Assembly (NCBI GenBank): GCA_038237895.1 | Contig: JBBRYE010000135.1 | Span: forward strand, 1 to 9,192 | Length of the DNA: 9,192 nucleotides | From: Pseudopedobacter sp038237895 | GTDB taxonomy: Bacteria; Bacteroidota; Bacteroidia; Sphingobacteriales; Sphingobacteriaceae | Reading direction: 5' to 3' | In this document: positions 1 to 4,967 of the stretch, piece by piece | Layout: each line of letters opens with the position of its first letter | Position numbering within the stretch: position 1 is the first letter of the stretch | Translations under genes and position numbers: made by a program | Notes under the pieces: model-generated | The model's database searches: none | Told to the model about the DNA's origin: nothing | Seen by the model: the letters and a program-made list of their open reading frames with translations, nothing else

Positions 1-15
1 AAAAAAAATATAATT

Positions 16-47
16 GCCCTGATGACAAAAATCATCGGGGCTTTTTT
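16..47 (+). terminator. Intrinsic terminator of an upstream gene outside the window
   Basis: A 10-bp stem pairs gccctgatga (16-25) with tcatcggggc (32-41). One pair is a G-T, the loop is six bases, and six T residues follow directly. An A-rich run at 1-10 precedes the stem, so it could also act on the minus strand. It ends about 25 bases before the first gene, so that gene should start from its own promoter or from read-through. No convincing Bacteroidota -33/-7 pair is visible in the short gap. The string tattttag (48-55) is only a loose match to the -7 element TAnnTTTG. Confidence 0.8.
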
Positions 48-72
48 ATTTTAGCCCAATAAAAATGATAAA

Positions 73-684
73 ATGAAAATTATAGCCGTAGGTAGAAATT
101 ACAGTGAACATGCTAAAGAATTAGGTAATCAAATTCCAGATCATCCGGTTTTGTTTTTAAAACCAGATACTGCAGTTCTAAAAAATAACAAACCTTTTTA
201 TCATCCTTCCTTTTCTGATGATATCCATTTTGAGGTAGAAGTTTTATTAAAAATTTGTAAAGAAGGAAAATTAATTACAGAAAAATTTGCCCATAAATAT
301 TATGATGAAATTGGTTTAGGGATTGATTTTACTGCCAGAGATTTGCAATCAGCCCAAAAAGCTAAAGGTTTACCTTGGGAAATTGCTAAAGCTTTTGATA
401 ACTCTGCTGTGGTAAGTGAATTTATTGCTAAAGCTGATTTTGAAGATATAAATCATTTACAGTTTAACCTTTTTGTAAATGATGAAATAAAACAGAATGG
501 AAACACGGCCGATATGCTTAATAGTTTTGATAAACTTATAGCTTATGCTTCCAAATTTTTTACCCTAAAAAAAGGAGATATAATTTTTACAGGCACACCA
601 GCTGGTGTTGGCAAGATAAATGTTGGAGATAGACTTAAAGGAAATTTAGGACAATATGAGTTGTTAAATTTCGAAATAAAATAA
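73..684 (+). CDS. Fumarylacetoacetate hydrolase family protein, FAHD1/acylpyruvase type
   Basis: This is a cytoplasmic 203-residue enzyme of the FAH fold. Proteins of this short, single-domain type (FAHD1, YcgM) hydrolyse acylpyruvates such as fumarylpyruvate or decarboxylate oxaloacetate, using Mg2+ or Mn2+. The sequence shows the N-terminal VGRNYSEHAKELGN segment with the likely catalytic His13. The metal-binding E-x-E is Glu54 and Glu56 in HFEVEV, and the third acidic ligand is Asp85 in GIDFTARD. The GLPWEIAKAFD signature carries Lys106, and the C-terminal FTGTPAGVG loop lies at 172-180. The length is normal for the family and the protein appears intact. The ATG at 73 puts the family's usual first strand (MKIIAVGRNY) at the extreme N-terminus, so the start is secure. 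The actual substrate cannot be read from the sequence. The gene leads a probable operon with an M23 peptidase and bcp, and neither neighbour suggests a catabolic pathway. Confidence 0.9.
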   Translation: MKIIAVGRNYSEHAKELGNQIPDHPVLFLKPDTAVLKNNKPFYHPSFSDDIHFEVEVLLKICKEGKLITEKFAHKYYDEIGLGIDFTARDLQSAQKAKGLPWEIAKAFDNSAVVSEFIAKADFEDINHLQFNLFVNDEIKQNGNTADMLNSFDKLIAYASKFFTLKKGDIIFTGTPAGVGKINVGDRLKGNLGQYELLNFEIK

Positions 685-703
685 CTCCCTTTAAAAGTCT
701 ATC

Positions 704-2419
704 ATGCACATTCTCAAAAAAACAATCTTCTTATTTTCAATATTATTAATCCATAAAAATTTAATAGCTCAAATAAATTCTGTACCTGCTATTTCTAAAG
801 ATTATTTTATAAATCCTTTAGATATTAAACTTTATTTAGCGGGGAGTTTTGGTGAGATAAGACCTAATCATTTTCATTCAGGTATCGATATAAAAACCAA
901 TCAAAGAGAAGGCTATCCAGTTTATGCGGTTGCAGATGGTTACATTTCTAGAACTAGGGTACAAATTGGTGGTTTTGGAAATGCATTATATATCAATCAT
1001 CCTAATGGGATAACAAGTGTTTATGGACATTTAAAAAAATTTAATCCGCTAATAGCACAAGTTGTAAAAAACAATCAATATAGAGAGCATTCTTTCACTC
1101 AAGATTTAATACTTACGCCGATAGAAATTCCCGTTAAGAAAGGCGACGTAATTGCTTGGTCTGGAAATACGGGAGGTTCTGCTGGTCCACATTTACATTT
1201 CGAACTCCGTAATACCAAAACAGAAGAAACAATTAACCCACTTTCTTTGGGTATAGAAATTCCAGATCATATAGCGCCTTACATTAACAGCCTTTATCTT
1301 TACCAAACTGATAATCAACCATTTGATGATTTAACGCCCAAGCAAGTATTCCCTGTATATGGAGAAAATGGGAATTATAATCTAGGTAAAAATGCTACCA
1401 TTTTTGTAAACGGGCAGTTTGGTTTAGGCATATCCACTTATGATCAATTTGATGGATCATCAAATAAGAATGGTCTTTTTTCTACCACCATTAAATTAGA
1501 CGATAGCATCATTTATCAGACAGCAATCAGTAAATTTTCATTTGATAATACCAGAGCTGTTAATGCTTATATTGATTATTCGTACAAGTTGAAATCAGGG
1601 ATCACAGTTCAAAAAGGTTTTGCATCTCAAAATCCAAAAGTTAAATTTTATAATACACTAGTTGATGACGGATTTATAAAATTAACTGATAATGAATTAC
1701 ATACCATAAATTATATACTAAAAGACATTGCCGGAAACACCACAACTTTATCTTTCAAGTTAAAAAATAATCCAGATTTAGCGCTTAAATCTTTAATTAA
1801 ACAAAGTGGAATAAAAATGCTTTGTGCTGAGAATAATACGTTTAAAAATGATGAGATAAAATTGAATTTCCCAAAAGGGATTTTTTATAACGATTTAAAC
1901 TTTTTATTTAGCGAAAGCTCAAAACCGAGTTATTCGGTTTCTAAAATCTATAAAATCCATAATAAATATACACCAGTTCATGATGTTTTTGAGTTATCTA
2001 TTAAACCTGATAGCTCTTTAAAAAACAGAAATAAATTAGTTGTTTTTAACACCGTTTCTGGTTATCAAGGTGGAGATTATAAAGATGGTTATGTAACCGC
2101 CAACCCAAAAGTATTAGGAGACTTCTACCTTCGATATGATAGCATTGCACCTATTATAACTCCAATAAATATCAAAGAAGGTATAAATCTCTCATCTCAA
2201 GATCAAATTATTGTTAGAATTGGAGATAACTTATCTGGTATTAAAAGTTTTAATGGTTATATAGATGGGAATTGGGTTTTAATGGAATATGATTACAAAA
2301 CTGGCAAACTTTGGAACGATTTAGATAAAAACTTAAAGCCTGGTAAACATACTTTTGGTTTGCTTGTTAGCGATAATAAAGACAACAAAAATTTATATTC
2401 AATTAGTTTTATTAATTAA
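704..2419 (+). CDS. Secreted M23 (LytM-type) metallopeptidase
   Basis: A 571-residue protein with a signal peptide (hydrophobic 7-21, likely cleavage after Ala22 in NLIA-Q), so it is exported to the periplasm or cell envelope. The M23 peptidase domain spans about 46-185 and has all expected active-site residues. His58 and Asp62 (HSGID) with His165 are the zinc ligands, and His109 (YGHL) and His163 (PHLHF) are the catalytic histidines. Such domains cut peptide cross-links in peptidoglycan, so a cell-wall remodelling hydrolase is the likely role. Because the residues are complete, it is not an EnvC/NlpD-type inactive regulator. Between His109 and the HLH motif there is a longer loop (about 112-142) than in minimal LytM domains. 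Residues 190-571 are rich in beta-strand patterns with Ig-like character and probably form a binding or scaffold region of unknown partner. There is no T9SS sorting domain at the C-terminus. The gene starts 19 bases after the FAH gene and ends 3 bases before bcp. Confidence 0.9.
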   Translation: MHILKKTIFLFSILLIHKNLIAQINSVPAISKDYFINPLDIKLYLAGSFGEIRPNHFHSGIDIKTNQREGYPVYAVADGYISRTRVQIGGFGNALYINHPNGITSVYGHLKKFNPLIAQVVKNNQYREHSFTQDLILTPIEIPVKKGDVIAWSGNTGGSAGPHLHFELRNTKTEETINPLSLGIEIPDHIAPYINSLYLYQTDNQPFDDLTPKQVFPVYGENGNYNLGKNATIFVNGQFGLGISTYDQFDGSSNKNGLFSTTIKLDDSIIYQTAISKFSFDNTRAVNAYIDYSYKLKSGITVQKGFASQNPKVKFYNTLVDDGFIKLTDNELHTINYILKDIAGNTTTLSFKLKNNPDLALKSLIKQSGIKMLCAENNTFKNDEIKLNFPKGIFYNDLNFLFSESSKPSYSVSKIYKIHNKYTPVHDVFELSIKPDSSLKNRNKLVVFNTVSGYQGGDYKDGYVTANPKVLGDFYLRYDSIAPIITPINIKEGINLSSQDQIIVRIGDNLSGIKSFNGYIDGNWVLMEYDYKTGKLWNDLDKNLKPGKHTFGLLVSDNKDNKNLYSISFIN

Positions 2420-2422
2420 GAT

Positions 2423-2881
2423 ATGTCAGGATTAAGCAAAGGAGATTTAGCACCCTTATTTACAGCTAAAAACCAAAACGGAGAAAGCATTTCATTAAAT
2501 GATTTTAAAGGTAAAAAAGTAGTTTTATATTTTTATCCAAAAGATAATACGCCAGGTTGTAACGCAGAGGCTTGTAACTTTAGAGACAATTATCAAGTTT
2601 TAACAAGTAAGGGATTTGAAGTAGTGGGTGTAAGCACCGATGATGAAAAATCACATAAAAAATTTGAAGCTAAATTTGATTTGCCATTTACCTTAATTGC
2701 TGATACAGAAAAAGAAATTGTAGAAAATTATGGCGTTTGGGTAGAGAAAAATATGTACGGCAAAAAATATATGGGTACGGCCCGCAAAACCTTCGTAATT
2801 GATGAGGAAGGTAAAATAGCTGCTATTATTGAGAAAGTAGATACTACAAACTCATCTCAGCAAGTTTTAGACGCATTATAA
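2423..2881 (+). CDS. bcp: Thioredoxin-dependent thiol peroxidase (peroxiredoxin Q/BCP)
   Basis: A 152-residue cytoplasmic peroxiredoxin of the BCP/PrxQ class, which reduces hydrogen peroxide and organic hydroperoxides with electrons from thioredoxin. The active site is unmistakable: YFYPKDNTPGCNAEACNFRD carries the peroxidatic Cys46 and the resolving Cys51 in the CX4C spacing typical of atypical 2-Cys PrxQ enzymes. Downstream markers are GVSTDDEKSHKKF (residues 74-86), NYGVW followed by GKKYMGTARKTFVID, and the FVIDEEGKI strand near 124-132. The length is typical. Translation starts 3 bases after the M23 stop codon with no Shine-Dalgarno, which suggests it is translated from the same mRNA. 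It is the last gene of its cluster, followed by a structured element and a strong terminator. Confidence 0.96.
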   Translation: MSGLSKGDLAPLFTAKNQNGESISLNDFKGKKVVLYFYPKDNTPGCNAEACNFRDNYQVLTSKGFEVVGVSTDDEKSHKKFEAKFDLPFTLIADTEKEIVENYGVWVEKNMYGKKYMGTARKTFVIDEEGKIAAIIEKVDTTNSSQQVLDAL

Positions 2882-2883
2882 GA

Positions 2884-2956
2884 GCGTTAACGATTGGAAC
2901 GGCATCCTTTTTTGCTTTTCAGCAAAAAAGATATAGTGAAAAGCGTGTTAAAACGC
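2884..2956 (+). ncRNA. Structured intergenic element, possible Flavo-1-like RNA or dispersed repeat
   Basis: The element sits 3 bases after the bcp stop codon. An inner hairpin pairs cttttttgct (2907-2916) with agcaaaaaag (2921-2930) around a tttc loop. An outer stem pairs gcgttaac (2884-2891) with gttaaaacgc (2947-2956), eight pairs with a two-base bulge. Between the stems lie two unpaired, motif-like arms: gattggaacggcatc (2892-2906) and atatagtgaaaag (2931-2943). From memory, this pair of arms around a variable inner hairpin recurs between genes in Bacteroidota genomes, and it may belong to the Flavo-1 RNA family. I cannot confirm that here. The inner hairpin lacks a following T-run, so it does not look like a plain terminator. 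It may be transcribed as the 3' end of the bcp mRNA. The strand is assigned from the bcp context and is uncertain. Confidence 0.5.
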
Positions 2957-2970
2957 CATAATAATTTTCA

Positions 2971-3010
2971 AAAACAAAGCCTGTTAAATGAATTTAACAG
3001 GCTTTGTTTT
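2971..3010. terminator. Bidirectional terminator between bcp and the 40-residue minus-strand gene
   Basis: A perfect 18-bp inverted repeat: aaaacaaagcctgttaaa (2971-2988) and its exact complement (2993-3010), separated by the four-base loop tgaa. On the plus strand the stem runs into TTTTTATTT, giving a strong intrinsic terminator for the bcp transcript. On the minus strand the stem ends in TTTTTG, so it can also stop the transcript coming from the S8 peptidase and the small gene. Its last base is shared with the stop codon of the small minus-strand gene (3010-3012). Confidence 0.88.
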
Positions 3011-3132
3011 TATTTATCTTTTGGTACACAGTTAGGTACTGTTTTACCTTCTTTCTTTTTAGTTCCTACTTGATGGTAATCTTTCCAACAAGGATCTTCT
3101 TTCTTTTTCTCTTTTGTTTTTGTCTTACTCAT
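3010..3132 (-). CDS. Small basic protein with CWKDY / VPNCVP motif
   Basis: A 40-residue open reading frame, ATG at 3132 to TAA at 3010. It opens with a lysine-rich tail (MSKTKTKEKKKED), followed by PCWKDYHQVGTKKKEGK and TVPNCVPKDK. There are two cysteines, Cys15 and Cys35, no signal peptide and no membrane segment. About a third of the residues are lysine. From memory, short proteins and protein ends with a CWKGY...VGxKxKxGKxVPNCVP pattern occur in Bacteroidota and in marine phage genomes, with no established function. That recalled match is the main reason to call it a real gene. Supporting context: it lies 42 bases after the S8 peptidase gene on the same strand, and its stop codon coincides with the edge of a strong terminator, exactly where a last gene of an operon should end. 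The two cysteines could form a disulfide or bind metal, and the basic tail could bind nucleic acid. Both ideas are speculation. Confidence 0.72.
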   Translation of the reverse strand: MSKTKTKEKKKEDPCWKDYHQVGTKKKEGKTVPNCVPKDK

Positions 3133-3174
3133 GGCCTTTGATTTTTTATTAATACATAAACCATTTTTATGCCA

Positions 3175-4800
3175 TTATTTTGTTGACGATGTAGTGCTTG
3201 ACATGCTCTCTGCCAATTTAATTGCATTGTAAGTATTTACAACTCCGCCAGAAATGCTTAAATCTGAAAATGGAACAGTTTTTTCCTTTTTGTCAACTGT
3301 TATATCAACGTTGTGATTAACTTTAACAACAGATTCCATAATGATTTTCTTTACTTGAGCAGCACTCAATTTTGGATAATAACTTCTTATTAAAGTTGCT
3401 AAACCAGCCACAACCGGAGATGCCATACTTGTACCATCTTCTTCTGTGTAAGTGGAGTTTGGTGTCGTAGAATTTATCCTAACTCCCGGAGCAAAAACAT
3501 CTACAGTAGTTTTACCATAATTAGAAAACGACGCTTTTAAAGAATTATCATTTATTGGCCCGGATGCACCAACCTCAATCCAATTGGGTGCAGCAGTACC
3601 AGATTTATCAGCATAAATTCTATTTGGAAAATTCTTACTATCATCCAAATCTAAATTCATGTTATCGTTTCCTGCAGCATGTATTAAAAGAACATCCTTA
3701 GAAATCGCATATTTAACTGCATCATCAACCACATTTTTGTTTGGCGAATAGCCTTTACCAAAACTCATATTAATTACTTTTGCTCCATTATCAGTAGCGT
3801 ATCTTATTGCGTTAGCAATGTCTTTATCTCTTTCATCTCCATTAGGTACAGCCCTTACTGGCAAAATGATGGCATGGTTTGAAACTCCTTTTATACCAAT
3901 ATTATTATCTCTTATTGCCCCAATAATACCAGCAACATGAGAACCATGTAAAGCATCTGATCCTTTAGAATCATTATTTCCATAAATCTTTTGGGTCGGA
4001 TTATTTTCATCATCCCCAACTATATTTCTAGGGTTATAATCCATGTTATAACTATATTCTGTTTGTTCTTTAAAATGGTCAAAAGCGCCATCAATTTGTT
4101 CCTTTTTAAAAGTGATAAAATCAGATTCCTCTTTCATCACATTTACCATCACTTTCTTAATTTGTGCTTCACCAGGTTCAATTGCATTAAAAGATTCAAA
4201 GTCTGATAAGGTTGGGTTTTCTTTACCAATCTTTTTAACCATACTTTCTAAAACGGTTTTAAAACCATTAATACCATTTAAGTTATTATTTGCTTCTGTT
4301 AATTTTTGGGCAAGTTCTGCTTTCATATCTTTATACTTTAGATATTCCGCTTCTTCATCCTTAGAAATAGCATCAACACTTTTACTACCAAATTTGACGT
4401 CTAGTCTTCTAATTTCTCTAACTAATTCTAAGGTTTCGAATTCTACATCTCCATTTGGCCCACCTAAAAAATTCCAACCATTAATATCATCTACATAACC
4501 ATTTTTATCATCATCCTTTCCATCAAGCCTTTCCTTAGAATTCTTATAAACCACACTCTTTAAATCTTCATGGGTTAGGTCAACTCCACCATCAATTACA
4601 GCAACAATAACATCTACGCCTTTTTTATTCTTTAAAAGTTCCTGGTATGCTTTTTCTGTACTGATACCAAAAGTGGTATCACTACTTAAGTCTAAATTTT
4701 GCCAGTTAATTTTATAGGTGAGATTTTGAGCCTGACCTAAAAATGGACTAACAAAAAAAACAAGGGCTATTAAAAAAAATTTACTTCTACTATTTATCAT
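3175..4800 (-). CDS. Secreted subtilisin-like serine peptidase (S8 family)
   Basis: A 541-residue exported protease. The signal peptide covers residues 1-24 (hydrophobic 8-20, likely cleavage after Ala24 in GQA-Q). The catalytic triad is complete: Asp70 in VAVIDGGVD, His285 in LHGSHVAG and Ser458 in GTSMASP. The oxyanion Asn378 lies in AAGNDN. A DxDxDG-like acidic loop, DGKDDDKNGYVDD (93-105), resembles the calcium-binding segment common in Bacteroidota S8 proteins. Asp70 and His285 are 215 residues apart, far more than the 30-40 of classical subtilisins. Residues about 115-275 form a charged, mostly helical insertion. Only about 35 residues separate the signal peptide from the catalytic domain, so there is no room for a normal I9 propeptide. 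No T9SS C-terminal domain is present, and the chain ends in a Ser/Thr-rich tail. It is probably periplasmic or surface-linked by an unknown route, and its substrate is unknown. It is divergently oriented to the mprF-like gene and probably co-transcribed with the small gene after it. Confidence 0.93.
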   Translation of the reverse strand: MINSRSKFFLIALVFFVSPFLGQAQNLTYKINWQNLDLSSDTTFGISTEKAYQELLKNKKGVDVIVAVIDGGVDLTHEDLKSVVYKNSKERLDGKDDDKNGYVDDINGWNFLGGPNGDVEFETLELVREIRRLDVKFGSKSVDAISKDEEAEYLKYKDMKAELAQKLTEANNNLNGINGFKTVLESMVKKIGKENPTLSDFESFNAIEPGEAQIKKVMVNVMKEESDFITFKKEQIDGAFDHFKEQTEYSYNMDYNPRNIVGDDENNPTQKIYGNNDSKGSDALHGSHVAGIIGAIRDNNIGIKGVSNHAIILPVRAVPNGDERDKDIANAIRYATDNGAKVINMSFGKGYSPNKNVVDDAVKYAISKDVLLIHAAGNDNMNLDLDDSKNFPNRIYADKSGTAAPNWIEVGASGPINDNSLKASFSNYGKTTVDVFAPGVRINSTTPNSTYTEEDGTSMASPVVAGLATLIRSYYPKLSAAQVKKIIMESVVKVNHNVDITVDKKEKTVPFSDLSISGGVVNTYNAIKLAESMSSTTSSTK

Positions 4801-4967
4801 GTGATTTTAATATATTTTAAATGATACTCAAATACAATTTTGCGAAATAAAAACGAGACATTATATTTTATATTTTAATAAATTAAAATTCTATCAAAAT
4901 GTTTACAATTGTGAAATATTCTTTGATTTACAATTAAAACACCTAAGATTTCTGTAAAATTGCAATA
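4801..4967. promoter_or_regulatory. Divergent promoter region between the S8 peptidase and mprF-like genes
   Basis: A 167-base, very AT-rich gap between two divergent starts must hold the promoters for both genes. On the minus strand, TGTATTTG (complement of 4829-4836) is one mismatch from the Bacteroidota -7 element TAnnTTTG and lies 28 bases before the S8 start codon. On the plus strand, TAAAATTG (4955-4962) is likewise one mismatch from the consensus, close to the mprF start. TTTG occurs at 4922-4925. Neither candidate has a TTTG -33 element at the usual 19-21 base spacing, so the exact promoters are tentative. I see no clear operator or riboswitch. Confidence 0.35.

Noticed and set aside
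3991..4498. Plus-strand open frames of 71 and 128 codons inside the S8 peptidase gene
   Set aside because: They lie antisense within a gene that has a complete catalytic triad and strong family motifs. Their translations are hydrophobic and low in complexity, with no recognisable domain.
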